DNA of 64,000 bases from Caballeronia sp. SBC1 (GCF_011493005.1 NZ_CP049158.1:868001-932000); one strand, 5' to 3'; numbered from the stretch's first letter, positions 24,834 to 35,037 are shown. Numbers and translations: made by a program. Notes: generated from the sequence alone by a model not told the origin.

Positions 24834-25089
24834 GCGACCTTTCTTTCAAGGAGAGTGAACCGCGAGGCCCGGTTGCAATCCTCAGTCCAGCGTGCCTCGT
24901 TGCAACGGGGCTCGGGAAGCCGTACCGGTTCGTTTGTGCTGCTTTAGGCTTTTAGCTGCCTGCTAGTCGACGGCCACGAAGGCTCTGTTGAGCCAGGACA
25001 TTACTGCAAGCAGACTTCGACGATCGTGTTCGTCGTGCCGGCGCTCCGCGCGATCGCTTTCGCCCTCTAACTCTTTAGGGTGTTAAGGA

Positions 25090-25458
25090 ATGGCTGCTAA
25101 TAAACGAATTGGTCCCAAGCGCCTTGTCGTTGGCGCGCACTACGGTCTGCGCGACTGGCTGGCGCAACGCATTACCGCCGTCGTGATGGTCCTGTACACG
25201 CTGGTCCTGCTGTTCTGGTTCTTCGGCGCGCGTGATTTTTCGTACGACGGCTGGGCATCCATTTTCGCCATGCAATGGATGAAGCTTGCCACGTTCGTAG
25301 CCTTGCTCTCGCTCTTTTATCACGCGTGGGTCGGCATTCGCGACATCTGGATGGACTACGTGAAGGCGGTCGGCTTGCGCTTGTTCCTGCAAGTGGCGAC
25401 GATCCTCTGGCTGGTCGGTTGTATCGGCTACGCGGCACAGATTCTCTGGAGAGTGTAA
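25090..25458 (+). CDS. sdhD: Succinate dehydrogenase membrane anchor subunit SdhD
   Basis: This 122-aa inner-membrane protein has three hydrophobic segments (about 28-48, 60-82 and 95-117). The AMQWMKLATFVALLSLFYHAWVGIRDIWMDYVK stretch carries the haem/quinone-side His and Asp typical of SdhD. The ATG follows TTAAGGA. In Burkholderiaceae sdhD normally lies between sdhC and sdhA; here no sdhC precedes it. Confidence 0.9.
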   Translation: MAANKRIGPKRLVVGAHYGLRDWLAQRITAVVMVLYTLVLLFWFFGARDFSYDGWASIFAMQWMKLATFVALLSLFYHAWVGIRDIWMDYVKAVGLRLFLQVATILWLVGCIGYAAQILWRV

Positions 25459-25461
25459 AGA

Positions 25462-27237
25462 ATGGCTGCAATTAAAACGTCCCTGCCGCGTCGCCGTTTC
25501 GACGTCGTTATCGTGGGTGCAGGTGGTTCCGGCATGCGCGCGTCGCTGCAACTCGCTCGTGCGGGTTTGTCGGTCGCGGTGCTGTCGAAGGTGTTCCCGA
25601 CGCGTTCGCACACGGTGGCGGCTCAAGGCGGTATTGGCGCTTCGCTCGGCAACATGAGCGAAGACAACTGGCACTACCACTTCTACGACACCATCAAAGG
25701 CTCCGACTGGCTCGGCGACCAGGATGCGATCGAATTCATGTGCCGTGAAGCGCCCGGTGCTGTCTACGAACTCGAACACATGGGCATGCCGTTCGACCGC
25801 AACGCGGATGGCACGATCTATCAGCGCCCGTTCGGCGGCCACACGGCGAACTACGGTGAGAAGCCGGTGCAGCGCGCTTGCGCTGCCGCCGACCGTACCG
25901 GCCACGCGTTGCTGCACACGCTGTATCAGCAGAACGTGGCGGCCAAGACGCACTTCTTCGTTGAATGGATGACGCTGGATCTGATCCGCGACGCCGACGG
26001 CGACGTGCTCGGCGTGACCGCCATGGAAATGGAAACCGGCGACGTCCACATTCTCGAAGGTAAGACTACCTTGTTCGCCACGGGCGGCGCGGGCCGGATC
26101 TTCGCGGCGTCGACCAACGCGTTCATTAATACTGGCGACGGACTTGGCATGGCGGCCCGCGCGGACATTGCGCTGGAGGACATGGAATTCTGGCAATTCC
26201 ACCCGACTGGTGTATCCGGTGCGGGCGTGCTCATTACGGAAGGCGTGCGCGGCGAAGGCGGCATTCTGCGCAATTCGGACGGCGAACGTTTCATGGAACG
26301 CTACGCGCCGACGCTGAAGGATCTGGCGCCGCGCGACATGGTCTGTCGCTCCATGGGGCAAGAGATCAAGGAAGGGCGTGGCGTTGGACCCAACAAGGAC
26401 CACCTGCTGCTTGACCTGTCGCACATCGGTCCCGAGACGATCATGAAGCGGCTGCCGTCCATCCGCGAGATCGCGATGAAATTCGCGAACGTGGACTGCA
26501 TCAAGGAACCGATCCCCGTCGTACCGACCATCCATTACCAGATGGGCGGCATTCCGACGAACATTCACGGCCAGGTCGTCGGCACGTCGAAGGGTCATGA
26601 AGAACCTGTCAATGGCTTCTACGCGGTCGGCGAATGCTCGTGCGTGTCGGTGCACGGCGCGAACCGCCTGGGCACGAATTCGCTGCTGGACCTGGTGGTG
26701 TTCGCCCGCGCAGCCGGCAACCACATCATCAAGCATGCGCTGGATATGAAGGAACACAAGCCGCTGCCGGCCGATGCCGCCGATTTCGCGATGGCGCGTC
26801 TTGACAAGCTCGATAAATCGACTTCGGGCGAATACACGCAGACGATCGCCAACGACATCCGTTCGACGATGCAGGCACACGCAGGGGTATTTCGTACTAC
26901 GAAACTTATTCAAGAGGGTCGGGAGAAAATCAGGGAACTGGCTGAGCGCACGAATCACATCCATTTGAAGGACAAGTCGAGGGTTTTCAACACAGCGCGG
27001 GTCGAAGCGCTGGAACTGGCCAACCTGATCGAAGTGGCACGCGCCACCGTTGTATCCGCGGACTCGCGCAAAGAGAGTCGTGGTGCGCACGCCAACGCTG
27101 ATTTCCCAAACCGCGAGGACGGCGACTGGCTTCGGCATACATTGTGGTTCAGCCGCGGCGACCGGATTGATTACAAGCCGGTTCACATGAAACCGTTGAC
27201 CGTTGAATCAATTCCGCCGAAAGCACGTACCTTCTGA
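25462..27237 (+). CDS. sdhA: Succinate dehydrogenase flavoprotein subunit SdhA
   Basis: This 591-aa protein is full length. It oxidises succinate to fumarate with covalently bound FAD. Visible are the dinucleotide motif [15 protein letters not shown], the FAD-linking His in SHTVAAQGG, the substrate loop HPTGVSGAG and active-site [20 protein letters not shown], and the standard ending SIPPKARTF. It lies 3 bases after sdhD. No sdhB follows: the next gene, 325 bases away, encodes a MaoC hydratase. Codon use is strongly optimised up to about 26880 and looks less so in the last 350 bases. Confidence 0.93.
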   Translation: MAAIKTSLPRRRFDVVIVGAGGSGMRASLQLARAGLSVAVLSKVFPTRSHTVAAQGGIGASLGNMSEDNWHYHFYDTIKGSDWLGDQDAIEFMCREAPGAVYELEHMGMPFDRNADGTIYQRPFGGHTANYGEKPVQRACAAADRTGHALLHTLYQQNVAAKTHFFVEWMTLDLIRDADGDVLGVTAMEMETGDVHILEGKTTLFATGGAGRIFAASTNAFINTGDGLGMAARADIALEDMEFWQFHPTGVSGAGVLITEGVRGEGGILRNSDGERFMERYAPTLKDLAPRDMVCRSMGQEIKEGRGVGPNKDHLLLDLSHIGPETIMKRLPSIREIAMKFANVDCIKEPIPVVPTIHYQMGGIPTNIHGQVVGTSKGHEEPVNGFYAVGECSCVSVHGANRLGTNSLLDLVVFARAAGNHIIKHALDMKEHKPLPADAADFAMARLDKLDKSTSGEYTQTIANDIRSTMQAHAGVFRTTKLIQEGREKIRELAERTNHIHLKDKSRVFNTARVEALELANLIEVARATVVSADSRKESRGAHANADFPNREDGDWLRHTLWFSRGDRIDYKPVHMKPLTVESIPPKARTF

Positions 27238-27561
27238 TCTGGGTCCAAGGCGCTCGAGACACGGAAGTTTCGAGTCATGCCTCCGATGTGATGGACGATC
27301 CCTTCACTCTGGCAAGTGCCTGTGCCAAAAGGCATGGCGGCGTCCATCAATTCCGCGCCCAAATATAAACCTCCAGCCAACCCTCGCCGAAAACATCACC
27401 TTGCAAACCCGGCCGCGATCGTACAAGACCGACGACCGGGCTCAATTCCTCATATAAAACCCCGTTCGCTGCTTCTCGGTAGATACCCTCGATTGACGTG
27501 CAAATAATCCAGGAAGATACTTTGTCCGTACAAACAAACAATTGAGACAGGAGCACTGAAT
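27238..27561. promoter_or_regulatory. Gap between sdhA and the CoA-ester operon
   Basis: No gene and no sdhB remnant was recognised in these 324 bases. The promoter of the CoA-ester operon, and probably the GntR operator, should lie here. Confidence 0.4.
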
Positions 27562-28062
27562 ATGCAAGCCGAAGAAGTGGGGAAGCAACGGTATCGCGCG
27601 AGTTATGGGCGCTATTTTGAGGAGTTCACGGTCGGGGATATCTACGAACATCGCCCTGGCCGGACGATCACCGAGGCCGACAACATCCATTTCTCGTTGC
27701 TGACAATGAACTTCCACCCCATGCACTGCGATGCCGCGCATGCCGCCAAAAGCGAGTTCGGGCAACTGCTGGTGAATAGCGGCCTGACGGTCGCGATCGT
27801 GCTCGGCATGTCGGTGAACGACGTCAGCGGCAAGGCCATCGCGAATCTCGGCTGGAAGGAGATCAAGCTGACAGGTCCCGTATTTTGCGGCGATACCCTG
27901 TACGCCGAATCTGAAGTGCTTGAAAAACGCGAATCCAAGTCACGTCCCACGCAAGGCATCGTCACGGTCCATACGCGCGCATTCAAGCAGGATGGCACAC
28001 CTGTCATGGATTTCGTGCGCACCGCGTTGATCGCCAAGAAGGGCTACGGCACAGGGGACTAG
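27562..28062 (+). CDS. MaoC-family enoyl-CoA hydratase (itaconyl/mesaconyl-CoA hydratase-like)
   Basis: This 166-aa hot-dog protein has the hydratase segment TEADNIHFSLLTMNFHPMHC, where the conserved active-site Asp-x-Asn-Pro-x-His becomes Asn-Phe-His-Pro-Met-His, as in mesaconyl- and itaconyl-CoA hydratase relatives. It would hydrate a branched C5 enoyl-CoA; in the P. aeruginosa itaconate pathway the equivalent Ich turns itaconyl-CoA into citramalyl-CoA. The ATG follows ACAGGAGCACTGAAT. First gene of the operon that ends with DUF2889. Confidence 0.85.
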   Translation: MQAEEVGKQRYRASYGRYFEEFTVGDIYEHRPGRTITEADNIHFSLLTMNFHPMHCDAAHAAKSEFGQLLVNSGLTVAIVLGMSVNDVSGKAIANLGWKEIKLTGPVFCGDTLYAESEVLEKRESKSRPTQGIVTVHTRAFKQDGTPVMDFVRTALIAKKGYGTGD

Positions 28063-28147
28063 CAAGCCGTCGCTCGGTCAAGGAATGTCGAATCGGCTCA
28101 AGAACGAACGGCGTTTCACCTCTCTCTCTCACAGTAAGGAGACAACT

Positions 28148-29539
28148 GTGAATCAACTCGTAAGCTCAGGTGCGCGGCTGGACAGATTGCCGATGGCCAC
28201 TTTCCACTGGAAGATCCTCGGCCTCATCAGCGCGGGCGCGTGCCTCGATGCGTTCGACGTGTATCTCGCCGGCGGCGTTGCGGCCGCGATGATGAAGCAA
28301 GGCTTCTCGACGCTGCAGCTCAACGCGCTGTTTGTGTCGGCGGGATTCTGCGGGATGGTGATTGGCGCGGGCCTGTCGGGCTATCTTGGCGACCGCTTTG
28401 GACGTCGTTCCTCGTATCAATTCAACCTCGCGCTGTTCGGCGTGATGTCGATAGCAGCGGCCTTTGCGCCGAGCATTTACTGGTTGATCGGATGTCGTTT
28501 CCTGATGGGCATCGGGCTGGGCGCCGAGCTGGTCGTCGCGGCCGGAACGCTGTGCGAATTCATCCCGCCGGCGTATCGCGGACGATGGATATCGCTGCTC
28601 GGATTGATCGTCAATTCGGGACTCGTGATCGCAACGAGCGTGGGTTATGTCGTGATCCCGATGCTGGGATGGCGCTGGATGTTCGGTATCGCGGGAGTCG
28701 GCGCAATGATTGTCTGGGCGCTGCGCCACAGCATGCCCGAGTCACCGCGCTGGCTGGAATCGGTCGGCCGGCTCGACGAGGCCGAGCGCACCGTCAGTGC
28801 TATCGAAGCCGAGGTCGCAAAGCAGCGCGGGCCGTTGCCTGAATGCGCGCGCACGCAGAATCTCGAGGTTCCGCAATTGCCGTTCAGTGCGCTGTTCCGG
28901 CGCGGCATGATCGGCCGTACGCTGACGGCTGCCCTGACCGCGATTGCCGTGAATGTTGCGGTGTACGGCTTCGTGGCGTGGCTGCCGACCTTCTTTGTAA
29001 AGGAAGGGCGCGACGTGGTGACATCGCTTGGCTTTACCACGCTGATGTCGTTCGGCGCTCCGTTTGGCGCGGTACTGGGCTTCCTCAGTGCAGACCGCCT
29101 GGGTCGAGCAAAGGGTCTCGTGTTCTTCTCGGTCATGACGATCGTGCTTGGCTTTATCTATCCGCAGATGGTCGCCAACGCCGCGATTGCCTGTGTCGGC
29201 TTCGTGCTCGTGAGCTGCATTTTCGCGATTGTCACGCTTGGGCTTTTTGGCTACGTGCCTGAGTTGTTCCCCACGGCATTGCGCTTGCGGGGAACGGGGG
29301 CGGCCGGCGTGTGCGGCCGGCTTGCATCAATGACCACGTCCTATGTCGCCGTCCTGCTTTATGCCCAGTTTGGATTGTTCGGTGTGCTTGGCATGGTATC
29401 CGGAGTGCTCGTCTTGTTGATCATAGCGATCGTGTCGCTGGGTGTGGATGCGAATCAGTATTCGCTTGAAGCGGCGTCGCCGGATGAAGATGCACTCGAC
29501 ATCAACCTCGATTTCAAGCAAGGAGGAATTGCACAGTGA
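28148..29539 (+). CDS. MFS transporter, aromatic/organic acid:H+ symporter type
   Basis: This 463-aa membrane protein has about 12 hydrophobic segments and the MFS signature GYLGDRFGRRSSYQ between helices 2 and 3. A second signature-like stretch, GFLSADRLGRAKG, lies in the C-terminal half. The GTG start at 28148 follows AAGGAGACAACT; an upstream ATG at 28085 has no good site. Its place inside the operon suggests uptake of the operon's carboxylate substrate. The stop overlaps the start of the next gene. Confidence 0.88.
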   Translation: MNQLVSSGARLDRLPMATFHWKILGLISAGACLDAFDVYLAGGVAAAMMKQGFSTLQLNALFVSAGFCGMVIGAGLSGYLGDRFGRRSSYQFNLALFGVMSIAAAFAPSIYWLIGCRFLMGIGLGAELVVAAGTLCEFIPPAYRGRWISLLGLIVNSGLVIATSVGYVVIPMLGWRWMFGIAGVGAMIVWALRHSMPESPRWLESVGRLDEAERTVSAIEAEVAKQRGPLPECARTQNLEVPQLPFSALFRRGMIGRTLTAALTAIAVNVAVYGFVAWLPTFFVKEGRDVVTSLGFTTLMSFGAPFGAVLGFLSADRLGRAKGLVFFSVMTIVLGFIYPQMVANAAIACVGFVLVSCIFAIVTLGLFGYVPELFPTALRLRGTGAAGVCGRLASMTTSYVAVLLYAQFGLFGVLGMVSGVLVLLIIAIVSLGVDANQYSLEAASPDEDALDINLDFKQGGIAQ

Positions 29540-30918
29540 ACACAACGTCCATCTCCGCCGCGCTTGCCCGCTTCACGACCAACCTGCAATTGCCGGATGT
29601 ACCGCAAGCGGTACGCGAACGCGCCAAGCATCTGATGCTCGATAGCATCGGCCTGGCATTCGCGACCACTACATTCAATTATTCACGCATCACCCTGGCC
29701 GCCATGCAGGAACTCGGCAGTGGCAACGCGTCGGTCTTCGCGCATTCGGAGCGTCTCACCATGCGCGACGCGATGCTCTTGAACGGCGTTTTGATCCACG
29801 GCCTCGATTTCGACGACACCCACGCACGCGGCGTGATCCATTCGACTGCCAGTGCCTTGCCATGCGTCTTTGGCCTCGGCGAGCGCGAGAACGCGAGCGG
29901 CGCCGATCTGCTCACTGCGTATCTTTGTGCAATGGAGGTATCGACACGAGTAGGGGCTGTTGCACAAGGCGGCTTTCACAAGGCCGGCTTTCACCCGACA
30001 GGACTCGCCGGAGCGTTCGGCTGCACGCTGGCGGCTGCGCGCCTGCTCGGTCTTGACGAAGCGCGGGCAACCCATGCCCAGGGGATTGCGCTGTCCATGG
30101 CGTCAGGCAGTCTTGAGTTCCTGCAGGACGGCGCCTGGACCAAGCGTCTGCATCCGGGCTGGGCCGCCGTCAGCGGCACCGTGGCGGCCTCGCTGGCCAA
30201 GCATGGCTTCGTAGGGCCGGGTGCGCCGTACGAAGGCCGCTACGGCCTCTATGCGCTGCATCTGAACGACGACGCCATGCCGGATCTTTCCATCGCGACA
30301 ACCGGGCTTGGCGAGCAATGGGAAATTGACCATGTCGCGCTCAAGCCGATTCCCGCTTGCCACTTCACGCATGCTTCGTCCGACGCCGCCGTCGAGTTGC
30401 ACAAGCAGCATGGCCTCACCGGCGATGAGATCGAGAACGTGATCGTGCGTGTACCGGGGCCGACCGTGGACGTGGTCTGCGAGCCGGTCTCGAACAAGAA
30501 GCGGCCGGCGAACAGCTACGACGCGCAGTTCAGCATTCCGTACATCGTGGCGACCGGCCTGCTCAAGGGACGCTTCACGCTAGACGATCTCGATGATGCT
30601 TCGCTCGCTGATCCCGCGGTGTTGTCGCTGGCGCAACGCGTCGACTACGAGGTCGATCACGAATCCACATTCCCGCGCCACTACACCGGTGAGGTGATCG
30701 TCTTCACGCGCGACGGGCGTCGTCTGGTCCAGCGTGAAGCGATCAATCGCGGCTCGTCGGACCGGCCGCTGAGCAATGACGACATCGTTGCCAAGTTCTT
30801 CGACAACGCCCAGCGCGCGGTCTCGCACGAACGTGCCGCCCAAGTCCGCGATGCGGTTCTCGATCTCGAACGTATGCCGGTGTCCACGCTCGCAGGTGTG
30901 CTGCGCCGTCCCGATTGA
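29536..30918 (+). CDS. MmgE/PrpD family protein
   Basis: This 460-aa protein shares NILDSIG-like LMLDSIGLAFATT, a DFDDTHARGVIHSTASALP active-site segment and KPIPACHFTHASSDAA. The family includes PrpD and cis-aconitate decarboxylase. P. aeruginosa PA0881 in the itaconate cluster is a family member, matching this context. The GTG start follows AAGGAGGAATTGCACA and overlaps the MFS stop by four bases. It may process an isomer of the substrate before CoA activation. Confidence 0.83.
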   Translation: MNTTSISAALARFTTNLQLPDVPQAVRERAKHLMLDSIGLAFATTTFNYSRITLAAMQELGSGNASVFAHSERLTMRDAMLLNGVLIHGLDFDDTHARGVIHSTASALPCVFGLGERENASGADLLTAYLCAMEVSTRVGAVAQGGFHKAGFHPTGLAGAFGCTLAAARLLGLDEARATHAQGIALSMASGSLEFLQDGAWTKRLHPGWAAVSGTVAASLAKHGFVGPGAPYEGRYGLYALHLNDDAMPDLSIATTGLGEQWEIDHVALKPIPACHFTHASSDAAVELHKQHGLTGDEIENVIVRVPGPTVDVVCEPVSNKKRPANSYDAQFSIPYIVATGLLKGRFTLDDLDDASLADPAVLSLAQRVDYEVDHESTFPRHYTGEVIVFTRDGRRLVQREAINRGSSDRPLSNDDIVAKFFDNAQRAVSHERAAQVRDAVLDLERMPVSTLAGVLRRPD

Positions 30919-30965
30919 ACCGTCCTTACTAATTAATGCTTCACGCCTTCAAGGCAGGAGATTTC

Positions 30966-32150
30966 ATGGCTACCATCGATGTAGAAACGACAGAAACAGC
31001 GGAAGAGGCGAGGGCAAACGAGGTATTGATTCTCGACATGCTCGATCGTTTTCTCAGGACCGAAGTCAAGCCGCACGTTCATGCGCTCGAGGCCGCCGAC
31101 GAATACCCGCACGAGATTGTCGAGAAGATGAAGGACATGGGTTTGTTCGGCTGCCTGATTTCACAGGAATATGGGGGACTGGGTCTGTCGACATCGACGT
31201 ACGCAAAAATTGTCGACCGGATTTCGGCAGTGTGGATGTCGGTGAGCGGCATCATCAATTCGCATTTGATCATGGCGATGACCGTGCAGCGCAATGGCAC
31301 GGCGGAGCAAAAGAGCCAATATCTGCCGCGCATGGCGACGGGTGAATTGCGCGGCGGCATTGGCTTGACGGAACCGGATTGCGGCACGGATTTGCAGGCA
31401 ATCCGCACGGTCGCACGTCGTGAAGGCGATGAGTACGTGGTCAACGGCAGCAAGACCTGGATCACGAATAGCCTGCATGGCAACGTGCTTGCGCTGCTGG
31501 TGAAAACCGATCCTAAGGCGGAGCCGCGTCATAAGGGCATGACGCTGCTAATAGTCGAAAAAGGCCCGGGCTTCGAAGTCAGCCGCAAGCTCGAAAAGAT
31601 GGGCTACAAGGGCATCGATACGTGCGAGCTGACCTTCACGGATTTTCGCGTGCCGGTTTCGCAAGTGATCGGTGGGGAAGAAGGGCGCGGCCTGAAGCAA
31701 ATTTTGGGCGGACTCGAACTGGGCCGCATCAATGTCGCGGCGCGCGGCGTAGGCGTGGCGCAAGCGGCGCTTGACGAATCCGTGTCCTATTCGCAGCAGC
31801 GCAAGACCTTCGGCAAGCCGATCTGCGAGCATCAGGCAATTGCGTTGAAGCTCGGTGAAATGGCGACCCGGGTGCAGGCGGCGCGTTTGTTGACTGAAGC
31901 GGCCGCTATTGCCTATGACCGCGGGGAACGCTGCGATATGGAAGCCGGCATGGCGAAGTATTTCGCGACCGAGGCGGCGCTCGAAAACAGTATTGAGGCA
32001 ATGCGGATTCATGGTGCCTACGGCTACTCGAAGGAATTCAATGTGGAGCGTTTGTATCGCGATGCGCCGTTGTTATGCATTGGCGAAGGTACCAACGAGA
32101 TGCAGCGAATCATTATCGCCAAGAACTTGATTGCGAGGAATCCGGTATGA
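30966..32150 (+). CDS. Acyl-CoA dehydrogenase
   Basis: This 394-aa FAD enzyme introduces a trans double bond into an acyl-CoA. Visible features are GLTEPDCGTDLQAIRT, WITNSLHGN, YSQQRKTFGKPI and the C-terminal GEGTNEMQRIIIAKNLI, where the Glu of EGTNE is the usual catalytic base position. The ATG follows GGCAGGAGATTTC. The stop overlaps the CoA-transferase start (ATGA). It corresponds in place and family to PA0879 of the P. aeruginosa itaconate cluster; methylsuccinyl-CoA or glutaryl-CoA-like substrates are alternatives. Confidence 0.9.
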   Translation: MATIDVETTETAEEARANEVLILDMLDRFLRTEVKPHVHALEAADEYPHEIVEKMKDMGLFGCLISQEYGGLGLSTSTYAKIVDRISAVWMSVSGIINSHLIMAMTVQRNGTAEQKSQYLPRMATGELRGGIGLTEPDCGTDLQAIRTVARREGDEYVVNGSKTWITNSLHGNVLALLVKTDPKAEPRHKGMTLLIVEKGPGFEVSRKLEKMGYKGIDTCELTFTDFRVPVSQVIGGEEGRGLKQILGGLELGRINVAARGVGVAQAALDESVSYSQQRKTFGKPICEHQAIALKLGEMATRVQAARLLTEAAAIAYDRGERCDMEAGMAKYFATEAALENSIEAMRIHGAYGYSKEFNVERLYRDAPLLCIGEGTNEMQRIIIAKNLIARNPV

Positions 32151-33337
32151 CTTTGCCGCTCTCTGGCGTGCGTATTGTCGCGGTCGAACAATACGGCGCG
32201 GGTCCATTCGCGACCCAGCATCTGGCCGACCTCGGCGCAGAAATCATCAAGGTCGAGAATTTCCGCGAAGGCGGCGACGTGGGTCGCGCTGTCGGTCCGT
32301 ACTTCTTCGGCGAAGGCGACAGCCATTTTTTTGAGGCTTTCAATCGCAACAAATGCAGCCTGACGCTTGATCTGAAGAAGGCGGAAGCGCGCGAGGTGCT
32401 GCACGATCTGGTCAAGAAAAGCGACGCCGTTTTCAACAACCTGCGTGGCGACCTGCCGGCCAAACTCGGGCTGACCTATGACCAGTTGAAGGAATCGAAT
32501 CCGGCTATTGTCTGCGGCCATCTGTCGGCTTACGGGCGCACGGGAAGCCGCGCGGCATGGCCCGGTTATGACTACCTGATGCAGGCAGAGGCGGGGTATC
32601 TGTCGGTCACGGGCGAGCCGGATAGTCCGCCGGCGCGCTTCGGCCTGTCGATCATCGACTTGATGACGGGCACGACGGCCGCCATGGCGTTGCTCGCGGG
32701 AATCGTGCAGGCGCGCGCCTCCGGCATTGGTCGCGACATGGACGTCAGTCTCTTTGATGTCGCCATGCACAATCTTGCCTACGTCGCGACGTGGTATCTG
32801 AATGGTGACGTAGTGACCGGTCGCGATCGCCGGTCGTCGCACCCATCGTTGACGCCGAGCCAGTTGTACAAGACTCAGGACGGCTGGATCTTCCTGATGT
32901 GCAACAAGGAGAAATTCTGGGGCGTGCTGGCCGAAGTCCTCGACAAACCGTCGTGGGTCACGGACGAACGCTTCAACAATTTCAAGGCTCGGTTGGCCAA
33001 TCGCGACTTGCTGGAAAAGGAGCTCGACGCGGCGCTATCCACTGCGACCACGGAAGAATGGCTGAAGCGCTTTGGCGGCCGCGTGCCCGCGGCGCCGGTC
33101 TATGACGTCAAGCAGGCGCTTGACAATCCGTTCGTGGCCGAGCGCGAGGGGGTGGTTAATGCCGAGCATCCGCGCTTCGGCAAGATTCGCGGTGTAGCGG
33201 CGCCGGTACGCGTGGACGAGCCATTGCCGTTGCGCGCGGCGCCCGATTTAGGGCAGGACACGGACAGGCTGCTCGCGGAACTCGGTTACGATGCTGATCG
33301 GATCGCCTCGCTCCGCGAGAAGGCCGTCGTGCAATGA
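32147..33337 (+). CDS. CaiB/BaiF family (class III) CoA-transferase
   Basis: This 396-aa protein has the family N-terminus GVRIVAVEQYGAGPFATQHLADLGAEIIKVE, NLRGDLPAKLGLTYDQL and GYDYLMQAEAG, with the catalytic Asp of class III enzymes in the last. It would activate the free acid by transferring CoA from succinyl-CoA or another donor. P. aeruginosa itaconate CoA-transferase also belongs to this class, as I recall. Its start overlaps the dehydrogenase stop and its stop overlaps the GntR start, a tight translational chain. Confidence 0.88.
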   Translation: MTLPLSGVRIVAVEQYGAGPFATQHLADLGAEIIKVENFREGGDVGRAVGPYFFGEGDSHFFEAFNRNKCSLTLDLKKAEAREVLHDLVKKSDAVFNNLRGDLPAKLGLTYDQLKESNPAIVCGHLSAYGRTGSRAAWPGYDYLMQAEAGYLSVTGEPDSPPARFGLSIIDLMTGTTAAMALLAGIVQARASGIGRDMDVSLFDVAMHNLAYVATWYLNGDVVTGRDRRSSHPSLTPSQLYKTQDGWIFLMCNKEKFWGVLAEVLDKPSWVTDERFNNFKARLANRDLLEKELDAALSTATTEEWLKRFGGRVPAAPVYDVKQALDNPFVAEREGVVNAEHPRFGKIRGVAAPVRVDEPLPLRAAPDLGQDTDRLLAELGYDADRIASLREKAVVQ

Positions 33338-34158
33338 GCGCCGAAGCGCTGCGTGACGAGTCTGGACGGGCGCATTCATCCCGTTCACCTACCTTCACGC
33401 AAGAGCCGATGGTCACAGTCCTGGGTCAGCAACCGCGTTACATGCAATTGGCGCAGACGCTCATCAACGAAATTCAGAACGGCCGCTTTCCGGTCGGCTC
33501 CACTATTCCAACCGAGTTCGAACTGTGCGAGCAGTTCGGCGCGAGCCGTTCGACCGTGCGCGAAGCGGTGAAGCAACTGGTGCAGTTGGGCATGGTCGTG
33601 CGACAGGCGGGGGTCGGCACGACAGTGAAAGCCGTCCGATCCGAGGGAGGGTATCGGCAGGTCATGCAGCAACTGAGCGATTTGCATCGCTATACGGCCG
33701 ATACCGTCCTGCAGATTTTATCGAAGGAGACATCCGAGGTTCGGGATCCCGCGATTTGCGACATGCTGAAGGCCAGGCCCGGCGAAACGTGGCTGCGAAT
33801 TGCGGGCTTGCGGCGCTCGGGCGACAGTCCCGATCCAATTTGTCATACCGAAGTTTTTATTCAACCGGCGTTTCGATCGCTGGTGGTGCACGAAAGCGAA
33901 TCACATGTGCCGATCTATACGCTGATCGAGAAGCAGTTTGGCGAGCGCATTACCGAAGTGCAGCAGGAGATCCGGGCTATCGCCATGCCGTCGGCTATCG
34001 CCGCGCTGGTTAACACCAAACCGCGAACACCTGCGCTCTGGCTTTGCCGCCGATATCTCAATCAGCGCGGCGAAGTGGTCGAAGCGGCAATCAGCATTCA
34101 TCCGGCCGACCGATTCAGTTATTCCGAGACGTTCCAGCGCGACTGGAATGCCGGATAA
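33334..34158 (+). CDS. GntR/HutC family transcriptional regulator
   Basis: This 274-aa regulator has an N-terminal winged helix (YMQLAQTLINEIQNGRFPVGS, PTEFELCEQFGASRSTVREAVKQL) and a UTRA effector domain (WLRIAGLRRSGDSPDPICHTEVFI, YLNQRGEVVEAAISIHPADRF). It overlaps the CoA-transferase gene by ATGA, so it is made with the enzymes it probably controls, typical of a substrate-responsive repressor. The true start may be internal (MVTVLGQ), since the first 25 residues are not conserved-looking. Confidence 0.85.
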   Translation: MSAEALRDESGRAHSSRSPTFTQEPMVTVLGQQPRYMQLAQTLINEIQNGRFPVGSTIPTEFELCEQFGASRSTVREAVKQLVQLGMVVRQAGVGTTVKAVRSEGGYRQVMQQLSDLHRYTADTVLQILSKETSEVRDPAICDMLKARPGETWLRIAGLRRSGDSPDPICHTEVFIQPAFRSLVVHESESHVPIYTLIEKQFGERITEVQQEIRAIAMPSAIAALVNTKPRTPALWLCRRYLNQRGEVVEAAISIHPADRFSYSETFQRDWNAG

Positions 34159-34195
34159 CACCTTGAACGATGACGCTTCAAGTCAGGAGACAGGC

Positions 34196-35029
34196 ATGTT
34201 GCAACGCAGTTATCTTTTCGTACCCGGAGATCGCCCGGAACGTTTTTCAAAGGCGCTCGCGACGGCCGCGCATCAGGTCGTGATTGACCTCGAAGACGCG
34301 GTCGCACCCGATGCAAAAATCCAGGCGCGCGAAAGTCTCGCAGAGTGGCTTGAAACCGGTCTCGCGGATGCGGACAAGCCGCGCGTGATGATTCGGGTGA
34401 ACGCGTTCGGCACGCCGTGGCATGAAGACGATGTAAAGATGGTGCGCGCGTCGCCGGTCATGCGGGTGATGGTGCCCAAGGCCGAAGAGGCGAGCGAACT
34501 GGCCGATATTGCATTGCGTTGCGGCGAAGGAGTGTCGCTGATCGCATTGATTGAGAGCGTGGTCGGCGTTGTGCAGATGCGCAGTATCGCGCATGAAAAA
34601 TCGGTCTCTCGGCTTGCATTCGGCTCGTTCGATTATTGCGTCGATGCCGGCGTGGAAGACAGTGGCCGTGAGCTCGATTACGTGCGCTCGCACTTCGTGA
34701 TCGAGTCACGTTTTGCCGGGCTGGCGGCGCCCGTTGACGGCGTGACCTTATCGATCGACGACGCTGATCTGATTGCCGCCGATGTCGCTGCCGGCCGTCG
34801 GTTTGGCTTCGGCGGCAAGCTTTGCATTCATCCGCGACAGGTCGAGGCGGTGAACCAGGGCTTTGCACCCAGCGACGCGGATGTTGCGTGGGCCGAGCGC
34901 GTGCTGGCGAAGCTCGCGGAGAATCCGAAGGGCGCAATTGCAGTTGACGGGAAGCTGGTGGATAAACCCATTGTCGATCGAGCGAAACGAATTGTCGCGA
35001 GCCGGATTGTCGCGAACTGCACGCATTGA
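34196..35029 (+). CDS. CitE-like CoA-ester lyase (citramalyl/malyl-CoA lyase type)
   Basis: This 277-aa TIM-barrel lyase has the family start MLQRSYLFVPGDRPERFSKA, VIDLEDAVAPDAK (metal-binding acidic residues), MVPKAEEAS, LIESVVGV and FGGKLCIHPRQV. It cleaves a 3-hydroxyacyl-CoA: citramalyl-CoA gives acetyl-CoA and pyruvate, malyl-CoA gives acetyl-CoA and glyoxylate. The ATG follows AGTCAGGAGACAGGC, 37 bases after the GntR gene. Together with the MaoC hydratase and CoA-transferase it completes the set for an itaconate-type route. Confidence 0.88.
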   Translation: MLQRSYLFVPGDRPERFSKALATAAHQVVIDLEDAVAPDAKIQARESLAEWLETGLADADKPRVMIRVNAFGTPWHEDDVKMVRASPVMRVMVPKAEEASELADIALRCGEGVSLIALIESVVGVVQMRSIAHEKSVSRLAFGSFDYCVDAGVEDSGRELDYVRSHFVIESRFAGLAAPVDGVTLSIDDADLIAADVAAGRRFGFGGKLCIHPRQVEAVNQGFAPSDADVAWAERVLAKLAENPKGAIAVDGKLVDKPIVDRAKRIVASRIVANCTH

Positions 35030-35037
35030 TTGAGCCT

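Noticed and set aside
25075..27186. Very long antisense frame opposite sdhDA
   Set aside because: It is the shadow of strongly biased codons in sdhA on the other strand, with an Arg/His/Val-rich, non-protein-like sequence.
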